Shown here piece by piece: positions 48,836 to 60,540 of a stretch of DNA of 64,000 nucleotides. Below the pieces are notes generated by a model, which made no database searches, had not been told where the DNA came from, and worked only from the letters and a program-made list of their open reading frames with translations. How positions within the stretch are numbered: position 1 is the first letter of the stretch; the number at the start of each line of letters is the position of its first letter. The stretch is from assembly GCA_036583965.1 (NCBI GenBank), contig JAZBQD010000017.1, positions 24,524,385 through 24,588,384 on the forward strand, written 5' to 3'. Made by a program: the position numbers and the translations under genes. The DNA is from Prunella strophiata (lineage: Eukaryota; Chordata; Aves; Passeriformes; Prunellidae).

Positions 48836-50574
48836 TGACTTACTGCTGGAATGGGTAAAAATCCCTCTTGTTCCCCTTCATGGGCAGAAACTGATGCACA
48901 GGCAGTTCTGAATATGAGAAAGAACTTTTTTCTACTTCTTTTTTTTTTTTTTTTTAACTTTCTGGAAAGAAAAAGAAAAAGCTTTCATTCTTCTCTGATC
49001 TTTAAATGAAATGTTCAGACATCTCTCGAAACAATAAGTCATAAAGAAGGCACAGTAATTCAAACAGTAATCTATGGGCATATATATCATCCTGCAATGG
49101 TACATTAATCATTACCCTTAAAGACAGCCCAAGAGTGATGAAGTTTTTCCAATTGTGTCTACTGCAACTCAGCTAAATTCAAGTGCTTTTAATCTGTGCT
49201 ATTGCACCAAAAAGTAGTAACTATATTTTAATCTAGAAATTTTTTATATAGCCTTTACAATATGATTGGAAAAGAATCATAAGAAAAGGAGAGATGATTT
49301 GAATTCAGCATGCATGTGCATATACAAACACTGGCATGCACACAGAAAGGTTATCTGCAGAATACAAAATTAACATTTCTTCTGAAGGAGAAATTCAATC
49401 AGGTCACTGAAGACAGAACTTCCTATGAAAAAGAAAAAGAGGGCAGGAGAGAAGGATGCGCATTTAGGCCAGGCAATCCTGAAATTTATAGTAAGTTGTG
49501 TCACTAGCCTGCAACTGGATCAATAGATTTTTGTTAGAAAAGGTCAGTGAAAGAGGTGAGTATTTAACTCTGGTTAGACAGACATATTTTAAAAAAATGT
49601 ATAGTAGCTGGGATGATAAAACACCTTTCATATTCAGAAACAAACAAGATCATTTAAAAAATTAGACTATTGTGTTTATGTAAACCAAAATAAAACAAAT
49701 CAGACATTCTATATTCATGGAAACTCTATACTTTGAAACCTGGATTCATCTTAATTCAGTCCTGACAAAAAGATTTTCCCAAAATTCTTTCAAGGAGTTT
49801 AGTGCCAAAAAGAGAACCTGTAATTAAGGTTTCAATAGAAGGACACCATCTCTAAATGGATATTTGATATTATTTTTAAAGTGTCTTCTTAGCTGTGGTC
49901 ATGAGCCGGTTGAAATCTACAACATACACCAATACACAGTTTTCTAGTCCAGAAAAAGACAAAAATATTAATGCTCATGATTATGATGAAAAAAACAGAG
50001 ATGTTGACTGGTCTGGTTTTTTTTTAGTGCAGCCCTTTCAATTCAGACACAGAAGTGATTCTCACTTTGCACAGCACAGCACAGACACCTTCTGCTGAGA
50101 AGAAGAACCAGCTGAGAATCTCATGAAAGGCCCTGCAGGGAAATCTCCTCCAAAATCTGGCCCTGATAAAAAGCAAGCATAAGTTAGGGGCCAGATGCCA
50201 TCTGAGTGGTGGGAGCTGGATAGCTCCAGAGGCGGTGCACTCCAATAAAATACTCGTAAGTTGGGTGTACAAAAACTGTGAGAAGGTCATTAAATCCATA
50301 CCTGAGTGATAAAGGCACCTGTAACAAATGTGCTTAGAAGATGTTATCAGGTACATCACATCTTTTTGGATCACAAACAGACTATAATAGTCTCCAAAGG
50401 AAAATCATAGTTTAAATTATTTTAAAGCAGCATGCTCTGCTAAATGTTTATATTTCACTTTCCACAGGTATTAGGCTTTCTGGAAACTGGCCTATTATTT
50501 TGTACCTAACAAGCATCAAGTTTATGGAAATTATACCACTACACCAAACTTCCTTCTCTTCTAACATCTTGAAA
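48836..50574. other. Intergenic, no gene supported
   Basis: AT-rich, with a 17-base T run at 48939-48955. The 116-codon minus frame at 50024-50374 has no recognisable domain. Confidence 0.55.
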
Positions 50575-50918
50575 ACTTATCAAGTCCTACAGGTACCTGA
50601 AAGAAGGCTTCAAAGAAGTGGGAGTCAGACTCTTCTCCAAGGTAACAAATCAAAGAAGAGGAAATGGACTCAAGTTTCATCATGAGAGGCTTAGGTTAAA
50701 TATTGGAAAAAAAATCACTGAAAATGTGTTCAGACAATGGAACAAATTTCCCAGGAAACAATATGAGTCACCACTCCTGGAGATATTAAAAAAGTGTATA
50801 GATGCAGCACTAAGGAATGTGGTTTAGTGGTGGACTGAAGAATGCTGCATTTACAGGTCAATAAAATGACTTTGATATCTTTTCCAATGTAAATGATTCT
50901 ATGATTCTATTCTATCTA
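50575..50918 (+). mobile_element. Old CR1 LINE 3' end
   Basis: It runs from TATCAAGTCCTACAGGTACC through GTGGGAGTCAGACTCTTCTCC, GAGGCTTAGGTTAAATATTGG and CAATGGAACAAATTTCCCAGG to GATTCTATGATTCTATTCT. The order matches a CR1 3' end with many substitutions, so it is older than the copies at 480 or 31508. The two 61-69-codon plus frames in it are remnants of the ORF2 C-terminus. Confidence 0.85.
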
Positions 50919-52276
50919 ATTTGTGATTCAGGCCAATATTATATGACAGCCAAATACAGCTTTTTTTACAAGCATTTATACCCAGAAATTTTAAAAAACC
51001 AAAAAAGATCTAAAAAGGGTTCTATGCAATATAATCTGATACTAACCTCAGTTTATTTCTCTTCTAAAATCTTGTAAAATATCACAGCTATGGTACTCTG
51101 GAGTTTGATCTTTTTCCTTTTTTAAATTTTACTCCTCTTTCTTGGCTACTGAAATTATTGATCCTTTTACTAAAAATTAAAATTTATTCTCTTTTTTAAT
51201 AGCAATGTGATCAAGAGAATAGTCCATTTTAAATAAAATTAGAAATTCAGCTTACTAGAACAGAGCATGAAATTATAGGCACTGCTTATTATAGAGACAA
51301 GAACCACTGATCTTTAAACTTACCCTTTCAGACATACAGGAATTAGAACTTAAAGTTTATTATCTGCATATCAGTTCAAGCCAAACACCTGATGAAGGAG
51401 TAAGTAACATGAAGAATAGTATTTTATGTGTCAAGAAGTCCTTTCTGAAATCAAGCTTGTTCAATCCCCTTCACTTTCTCTGACAATGACAGCAAACTAC
51501 CAGCATAAGTCAGTCTGAAAATAAACATATTTTTCAATATCTAAAATTACATAAAGAGAAAGAGAATCAAGACATGACATAGATTGAAGAAGCAAAAGGA
51601 AAGAAGGATTCTTAGCAGTGGAAAGTAGACTTCATGCAAGGGAAGCTAGCATCTCTCAGTTTAGTTTGGTCTATCCTTTACTTCATCAGAGAAATCTTGA
51701 AGCTCCCATGAGACATTTCTCCATCTATCTTTAAATTTTGTTCAACCTAAAATTAAAATCATCAGTGCTTTTCCATCCTGACTAAACCAGAACTGTTTCT
51801 TCAGACTGAAACCTCTGACTTTTTATGGTGAAAAGAGAATACAAAAATTAATTCCTTCTATTCAGTCAGTGAAGTCTTGCACCAGTTCCCTCCTCCCTCT
51901 TTCTCCAGTAAGACATTCCCTGACCTTTTCTTTCAGCTAAGCCTGAGCTTGGGTGAACAGGAGAGAACTGGAGGATGGTGGCTTTAATGCCACTCTGAAT
52001 GATTGTGCTCATTCTGGTGAGTAAAATCTGGTGAGTAATCTTATCCATAAGGCCTTGTCTACCTGCACAGACCCCTTTCCCAGTCCCATGAACAGGCAGC
52101 TTCCCACATGGATGGCAACCATGGCCAAGTACTTTGGGAAAAAGGCATTCTCTGTAGTATGGAGGACCCAGGTATTTTGTAGACCACAGATTTATGGTTC
52201 CCAGGAAAAAAAACCCACTTTTATTTATCAAGTGGTCAATAAATTCTGTACAAGTTGCAGCTTCTGTAGATTTAAG
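50919..52276. other. Intergenic, no gene supported
   Basis: AT-rich. The 121-codon minus frame at 51866-52231 has no recognisable domain and overlaps an 86-codon plus frame; neither is supported. Confidence 0.55.
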
Positions 52277-52470
52277 ATCATGGTAGGTTGACCCTGGCTA
52301 GGCACCAACTGTCCACCAAAGCAGCTTTATCACCACCCTGCTCAGAGGAGAGAAATTATGAAAAACTGTGGGTCAAGATAAGGACAGAAAGGTCATTCAC
52401 CAATCACCATCACGGACAAAACAGACTTGACTCAGAAAAAGATTTCTTTTTAAAACTTCTTCTCAGAGCA
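52277..52470 (-). mobile_element. ERVL-like LTR fragment, minus strand
   Basis: ATCATGGTAGGTTGACCCTG, then CACCAAAGCAGCTTTATCAC, CTGTGGGTCAAGATAAGGAC and ATCACGGACAAAACAGACTTGACT follow the order of a widespread avian LTR read from its 3' end. The stretch after about 52470 is too diverged to assign, so the element is truncated or decayed. It is related to, but a different subfamily from, the LTR at 22325-22760. Confidence 0.7.
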
Positions 52471-55400
52471 AGAACTCATACAACCTAGAAGCACAACTAT
52501 AAGCTTCCTTCACACTTTCTTCAACCCAAATCCATCTTTCCTCTGATGCAACAGCCTGTCATGCACATGGCTCACTAGATTACCTAGTGTAATGTAACCC
52601 TAGTCTGGTGGCATAGGGACAGAACGACAAAAAGTCTGAAAGTGTTTGCAATCTGGAATCATTTAAAGGAGTCATTAGCATCAAAATTAATAACTACGCA
52701 AAGTTTGGGGGCTCTGGATTTTGTCACAAGCACTGAATTCTTCCACAGCCCTGATCGTTCAAAAGGTAAAAATATCTGAGGTACCATTGTCTTTGTCTTG
52801 ATAAATGATACATGTCTTCTTGCTCAAACTGGCAGAAATTCATTTACAAGGGGGAAACTGTAGGTTTCACTACTTTTATGTTTGTAGTACAACATTTTAG
52901 GTTTAATTCAGGTAGATGGAGCTACAGAGGATGCTCATAGCCTCTACTCAGACACAAAGAATTTAACCAGGCATTGTCCCAGTTGAAAAGCCCTAGAGCC
53001 ATACAGCCATTGGAGCTGGACAAAAAACTTTAGAGACTGGGTTTTACTTCCACAGGCATAGATCTGCTTTTTTGTGAACCAGGAACCTAGAAGAGTTCAA
53101 TTTAAGAAAAACATTTTATGTTTTAGCAAAACAGACAACCAAAGGAAATGACAAAGCACACAACGAAAACCAGCCTTTTTAGGTAGAGGGAAGCAAAAGG
53201 ACTAAAAAAACCCAAGAAATAAAACAAGCATACAGACAAACAAAACACACCCAGGATATATTTTTCCCACAGAAACCAATAAAAAATTTGCCAAAATATG
53301 CAAAATATGTCACTTTCATGACATTTCTCCTTCTTTGTATTTTACTGGACAATTTAAGCAGTAATTTCTGAGTAATTTTCTATGTTCAAGTCACGTAAAG
53401 CTTTATTCATTATCGTCTTCTCACTTGAATAATCACTCAAATATTCACTCCTGATAGCACAAAACAAGTGCAAAAATGTATCAAAAAGCAAGATACCGTA
53501 GTAGAATTCTAAAATTGCACTAGAGTATATTGTTATTTTGACATTTTAAGATAGGCAAAAATCAAGCATTATTTATAGACCTTAGTGACACAAGTAATCA
53601 CTCAACATATCCTCATTTTTTCATGCATGGCAAGGTTGTAATTCCCAGTTGGTAACAAATGTATTCTATCTCTCAAGTAATTTCTCTATTTTATATATTT
53701 TTTTTTCAAAAGAATATTCAAAATTTCCTCTCTTAGCTTTCCTCACTTGTTACTTGAATTTCATTAATTCCTTTTCCACTCACATATGCCTAAGTAACCA
53801 AGACTATACATATTTGCTAAAGTTTTGTATATTGGGTCTGCTTCACTGAAGCCCATGACAGAAACCCAGAAACTAAAATTTTGGCAATAGCTATCACACT
53901 TGTGAGGAACTTCTTGCAATGAACTTCTTTGTTGTTACACACAAAAACTATTTTGATGTGTTATCCCTGAGTGGGAAAATAGCACAAGAGCACAAAACAG
54001 CCCAAGAGCACAAAGCAGAAAAGTGGAAAAGCACCAACAAAACTGCAGTCATGTCATTTATCTTTCCTTTTGACTTCTGCATATGTTTTCATGTAAAAGA
54101 AATAGGATTCAATGGAATATGATGTCCCACTTGGAGTCAATCAGCAATGACCACAAACTGCCTGTCCCTGCACTTCTGCTTCATAATTTATACTCCCACT
54201 GTAAAACCCTGAATAGAATAACAGTGTTGTAATCAATCATCTCCCATAATTACATCCTTTCTCCTTTACTGTTATTATTTTTTATCTCCTCTAAATCATT
54301 TGCAGACAAGACTGTAATATAGAAATTTGTGAGTTTTAGATGAAATTATTTACACAGGAATATAAAAAGTATGTTAATGATCTTGTCTCTTGAAAATTTA
54401 GTCATGCAGCCAGGTTGAAATTCTTTACAAAGTTTGTCAAGTACAATTCTACAATAAAAAACAGGTCCTCAAGAAATACATTTAAACTCTACAACATTTC
54501 AAGCACATAAATCTCCTTTGCAGCACAGTTTTCTACTTCATGTCTCCTCCAAAATACTAGATGACAGAGAATCTGAGCCTATATTCTTTAAATGCTTTGT
54601 TAGCAGTTCTTACTTAACTTTAATGAATAAAATACTACCGAATAAAAATATTCTTTCACTGTCTCTCTGACATTTTATTCAAATTAATCTTTTTTTCCCT
54701 ATCCAGAAGAAAAGGAGAGCAGTGATGCATTGGGGTTAGGTAAAGAGTCAGACTGTCAATTACAAAAAAAAAAAAAAACCTTTTCTACCTAAAATGAGCA
54801 AAATTTATATAGTGCTGAAAATGTCCCTACTCACAACATTATGTTAAAAATTTCATTTTAAAAAATATAATGGAAATAAGGAATCCATTAAGCAAGTTAC
54901 CCAAAAAATTTAAACCTCTAAAAACTCCTAACAATGTGGTTTTAGAAAGCACAAAAATATCGCAAATAACAAAACTATTTTAGTATAACTCATTCCTGAC
55001 TAAAGAATATCCACACACGGCAATTTTATCCTGTCTGAACTTCAGTATGCCCAAAAACAACATGGCTCCTCCATGAGTTAGCCATAATTAAAGCTAATGT
55101 TAGCACTAAAATTTATTTCAGCTGTTTTGTTATTTGAACATAACTATTACTGCTATAAATTCATGTATCAGAAATTCACCATTCAAATAGGATAAATTTT
55201 TCCCTGTTTTTCCTGAAATATTTCTTAAATGGGGTAAAAAAAAAAAAACTTCAACAAATATTATTCAATGAAGAAAACACATAGCTCAAAAAATTCTAGA
55301 ATGAGGGGGTTTTTGCATTGATGAATTTAAAATTTCGGTTAATTTTGTAAGCCACTTTTCATGATTATTTTATACTCAAGATATGATGCATAAATGAAGA

Positions 55401-58400
55401 ATGTGTTTGGTCAGTAGAAATGGAAGTGTTTGATCGATTGAAACTAGTGAAATCACCACCACAAAACAAATGCTTAGCAGCTTCAGTGGTCTGAAATGTC
55501 TACAAGTGATCACTCTGTTCTTATCCAGAAGACTGCTTTCCAAAGTTTGTGTTTTGCACAGCAGACATGTGGCACAGCGTTATCCTGTAGCAGATCATGT
55601 CAGCTTGGAATAGTATTTCTGCTGTGACTTTGCTCAGCAGCCAAAGACAAGGTATGAAGCTTATAGCAGGACAAAGAGAGCAGGGATGCCCTGCCAGTAT
55701 ACCCTCCCAGCACTACTGATCTATGATTAAGGAGAGGACTGGAAGAGGATCAGAGCTTTTCAAGACGAAGTTTCCCTGAACACACTAGTTTTCTACAGGT
55801 AGATAGATGCAAGAAAAGAGGTTTCTATAACAAGGGTAAGATACATGGATGTCATCATGTGTTTTGAATCATGATCTTCATTTCACATACAAAGCAGCAC
55901 AAAAAAAAGTCAGAAGATACTGGTTCTGCTTATTTTAGTAATGGTCTCTGAAGGTCATGCAGCATATTTATGAGATAACTTGCAGCCACAATCAGTGAAT
56001 ACTTTGCACATTTCATCATTCTCCCTCTAGAAAGAAATATTTTTTTTATTTTTTGTAAACCTTACTAAATAATAAGCCAGAATTAAGCTGATAAATTGCC
56101 AAACTCTGTACAGATTTTAGAGAAGCAACCACAAGATTGGAAGGAATAAGATTTATTAAGTTTTGTTATACACAGCACACTGTTTCATTATTAACAGTAC
56201 TTCTAAATCCAGCATAGGGAAAGGAAATAGGCTTCAGTCCTTACAGTCTGTAGGAATACGGAAATAATAGTTGGGGGGAGCACATTTTGAACAGCGGAAA
56301 AATTCTCTGCTCACACTGAAGGTGGTGATTGATGCTTGTGTTGCATTGGCAGGCTCCTTTAACACATCTAATTAGGTCTCTTACAAAGCAGGTTTTATTG
56401 TACACCCTGGCTGCTTCCAAATTTGAGGAAACAGTTATGTCTGTTGTAGGAGTTCTATTCCAGGCAGTACACACTTGATTTTATCCTTCACTATATTAAA
56501 TCCAGATTTTTCATATAGTTTAATGTAAACTGAGAAAATTTTAAACCATGATAATTACAGGTAAGGACCAGAACAGACCATGCAAATTTAGCATAAATGT
56601 TACTTTATGTGTCTCTTGTCTCTAAAAAGACATTGACTTAAAAACCAAGACTAAAGCATAAAACAGGTATTGTTTGATTTAAGAAAGTCATTGGAGATCC
56701 ATGCTCCTTACCTTGAAAGTAACATTACTAGGATGACAAAGATGGATGCCTGTTAAATTTCACAGAATACAATGGATTCAGGGATATGAGGAAGTGTTTT
56801 GAATGACAAGCATATTAAGCATTTCCTTGAGGCATGGTGCTGGCATCAGAGACTGATAAGCTCCTATTTGTAATGCATTCCATCAGAACTTGAGGGAAAG
56901 TGTGTTTTCCAATATAATACAGCAGAGGAATAAAACTGTGGAAATTTGCCTATAAAGATAGCTCAAAAGATACTGAAGTACTCTACCATTTCAAAAAAAA
57001 AGTCTGAGCAAAAGGCTGTAATATGCCAGCACTTCTTTCTGGAGGGATGGATGATTGTTTGACTTGGAAGAAGTAAACCCTCACCTGGACACATTGTTAT
57101 TGTTTTGCCCCATTTGAACCAGTCAGTTCTATTTGAAACACAGATTTTTCCTTGTCTAGGGTCAGCAATAGGTCAAAGAGCCCACAGGCCATGTCCAGTG
57201 TTCTCTGGCTGGAGCTACAGGTCGTTTCACTCAGTCCCTGGCAATGAGGTTGCAACAGAACAAGGTATTGTGTACTCCTCCAGTTTTACCCAAAGAGTGA
57301 TCTGAGTCACCTGTTAATGCAGAAGGTAGGTACCACTGTCATTGCCATTTACAAGCTTATTTTTCTTCAATTCTAGGAAGGGAAGACAGAAAACAGAAAA
57401 AAAAAATTCCATACTTTAATTCCTAAAGTAATTCTTATTAAAGTTCCATACTTTAATTCTTATGCTAAAAGTACTAAATGCATTGGTGACCTCTGGCATT
57501 TAGCAATAAAGTGTTCACTGGAAAGTAGACTGGGAACCACTCCCTTCAGCCAAAGAATCACATAGCAGTCAGAGAAATATTCTTGGCAACAGCGACACAG
57601 CAGGGACAGAATCATACCTGTGATCTGAGCAGTGCAATGCCACTCTCACAGCAATTGGCAGGGGTTTGGTGTTAACTTTAATATTGTCCAGATTTCATCC
57701 AGGGGACGTTCCCTCCTGCCAAGTCAATTGTACTCCCTGTGCATACCAACTATCATTTGTTTCTGTTAACAGTCCACTGAAAAGCTGTTGTCTTTGAATA
57801 TTTTAAACACCATGGAGAGAAAAAAGGTTCTCTGCCACAAAGGCAATGCTTAAAGGATACAGCTGTTCTATTTGAAGGGAAAAGGTACAATCTCACATTT
57901 CAGTTTTTAGCAAGCACCAACGCAAGAGCAGCAGTGCACTAAACACTGAGAGAAAGAAAGCTGAGATTAATAGAATGGAGATGATAATAGCCTCACATTT
58001 GAACAGTTTACTTTTCAAAGGCAACACAAGGACAAATTGCTCAGTGCAAAGAGAAAATTAGTTTCCAAATTGTGTGCTTTCTACAAAGAGTCACGTTAAT
58101 TATTCAAAGCAGAGGCCCATGAATTCTCACAATTTAGTCATTATGTTCAGACACATTCAGGCCCAGTGAGCTGCTTCTTATCAACAAGACTTTGATAATT
58201 AGCTTAGACATATCAAATAAACTTTCTGGAGAATTCAGTAGTAAGCAGGTATGATATCCTAACAGGGGTTGTATTAGGCATTTCTCTGCCCAATAATGTA
58301 TTAGCAACCACTGTAACATTTTCTGCCTTGAGGGATTTTGGCCTTGTTCATTTTTACAACTTGCTGGGAAATAAATTAATTCATGACAAAGGTCTAATCC

Positions 58401-59410
58401 AACACATGATTCTGTTTACTCTGATTTGTACAGTAACAGGTGTCAGAATTAATGAGAAGTGACATAAACACCAGAGAAGAAAATGCAGTCTTCATCCTGA
58501 CTGAAGCCATGATCTCTCCTGGTCCTGCAGACTGTGGGAAGGCATTCTCAACTGCTCTGATCCTCACATCACAGATATCATCATGACAGAGTGAAAATAT
58601 TTCTGTTTCCTCTTTCTCACCAAAGCCAAAATATTTTTTTTTTTTAAATACAGCTTCCAATTTAAAATACATCTCCAGAAAAGAAAGGGCTTGACACGAA
58701 TGTGAATTTTCTTGCTCATATATGAACTACCATGTGGTTAATTTTTTACTGGTCACAGGGAGACTTATGCTGCAGAACCTAAAGTCTTATTTATAGATGA
58801 TCTACAGCATGGAAGAGGCCTCATGCATGCTTTTGTTTAAAGTTTCATAAAATGGAAATGAGAAAATCTGTAAACACGTTCTGCTTTTGGAGAGTCCAGA
58901 TAAAGGCAGAAGTATCCCTGGAAAAGAAAAATAAATAAATAAAAAGAATTTAAAAGTTAGGAGAAACAGAAAATGAGAGAATAATAAAAAACAAGAAAGT
59001 TCTTGTCTGAGCAATTACAGTTCAAAGAAAATTGCCCTGACTTATTCATAGTACAGTCAGATTGTGATATAATAAACCATTTGACTGTAATCACAGGCCA
59101 ACAGGATTAATAGATGCTTGTAATGATTTTGTTTTACTCTGTATAGTAGCTATGACAAGTCTAGATCTTTTTTATTCTAGGTATAAAATCAAATCTTGTT
59201 GCATTCTGCTGCATAATTAAATCACAGAAGAACACACTATGGATGCTGAGAACTACTAATACAAATATTCTTTGTACTACAGTAGGCTGAAAAAAAAAAA
59301 ACCAAAAAAAAAAAAAAAAAAAAACAGAAACCTTGAACTAGGCAGTCTAAGCCTGTATAACTAACATGTTTAAACTCTCTGGTAAAACTGAGTAGAATTT
59401 GGCCTGAATT
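52471..59410. other. Intergenic, no gene or recognised transposon
   Basis: About 7 kb of AT-rich unique-looking sequence with A runs at 54764-54778, 55236-55248 and 59290-59324. Frames are all under 95 codons and unrecognised. The first hundred or so bases may still be decayed LTR. Confidence 0.55.
59290..59324 (+). repeat. Poly(A) tract interrupted by CC
   Basis: Twelve A, CC, then 21 A. It lies about 90 bp before the CR1 3' end but outside it. Confidence 0.9.
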
Positions 59411-60540
59411 CACAGAATCCTGGAATACTAGGTTGGAAGGGACCTCAAGGATCATCTGATCCAACCTTTCCTGGCAAAACCAAGATCTATACAAGATGGG
59501 CCAACACACTGTGCAGCTCTATCATAAAAGTGTGCAACATGGAATCCACCACTTCCTGATGATAAGATTGTTACCATGCTTGATTTTTCTTATTGTGAAA
59601 ATTTTTCCACTCGTGTCCAATTGGAATGTCCCCAGAAGTAATTTGTACCTAGTGTCCCATTCTGTCTTTTCCGTGTGACTCCTGACACAAAGGGAGTTTC
59701 TATCTTCTTTTTAGCCACTATCTTCTTTTTAGGAACATGGTGATAAGATTTCCACTCAGCCTTCTTTTCTCAAGACTGAACAAACCCCAATGGCTCAGCA
59801 TTTCCTCATGCAACAGGTTTCCCAACCCCTGGACCATCTTTATGGCCCTTCTCTGGACCCTCTCCAGCCTCCTTGTTTAGGCACTAAAGCCAAGCACAGC
59901 ATTCCAGGAGTGGCCTGCCAAGCACTCTGCAGAGTGGGATGGTGTTGCCTTTGTCTCTGTAGGTGATGCACTTTTTGATGCAGCCCAGCACTGGCTCTCT
60001 TTCCCACAGCACACTCTGCACACCCAGTGTGAGTTTGATGCCTACCAGCACCCCTGGGTCCCTTTCCACAGGGCTGCTCCCCTTCTGGGAAGGTCCCAGC
60101 CTGTGCTGCCCTCCTGGATTATGTTTCCCCTGGTGCAAGACCTTGCACTTGTCTTTGCTGAGCTTCATAAGGTCCTTGCCAGCCTATCCAGGCCTTCCTG
60201 CAGAGTGGCTTTCCCTTCCCAAGGACCCATTTCCCACTCTCTTTGGTACCACCACAGGCTTCATCAGGGTACACTTGATCCCACTGTCCAGATCACTTAG
60301 GAAGACAATCAACATCTTTGGGCCCAGCACTGATCCCTGGGGCACCCCCCTTGTGAGAGGTTGCCAGCCTGGAAAGGAGCTGTCAGCCACCTCCATCTGG
60401 GGGCCCGTGAGCCAGGGCCACCCATCCCACAGAGCTCTTGTGCAGACCATCACACTTTGGCTCCTCTGGGAGGAAGCTGTGGGAAACTGCATGGCAAGCA
60501 CTGGAAAAATCCAGATAGAAAATATCCACCACTTACTGAG
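59411..60540 (-). mobile_element. CR1 LINE, minus strand, 5'-truncated in RT
   Basis: The 3' end is at the low side (CACAGAATCCTGGAATACTAG, GGTTGGAAGGGACCTCAAGG). Rising in coordinate it shows the UTR, ORF2 C-terminus (minus frame 59884-60168: KLSKDKCKVLHQGKHNPG, IPLCRVLGRPLLECC) and the RT palm. It starts near 60540 just before motif A, which survives as Y-L-D-F-S-S-A-C-H-A-V-S-H. The element is inactive. The 230-codon plus-strand frame at 59963-60655 is its antisense shadow. Confidence 0.92.
60240..60540 (-). pseudogene. CR1 reverse-transcriptase palm remnant
   Basis: Motif B is intact ([10 protein letters not shown] near 60320-60350) followed by FLSDLDSGIKCTL. Motif C is gone: where FADDTKL should follow, the sequence reads M-K-P-V-V-V-P-K, so a small deletion and shift removed both catalytic aspartates. 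Motif A is damaged (FSSACHAVSH). It lies in the 160-codon minus frame 60184-60666, whose first 50 or so codons are not CR1. Confidence 0.9.

Noticed and set aside
50024..50374. 116-codon minus frame
   Set aside because: No recognised domain and ordinary composition. Chance length is possible in 64 kb.
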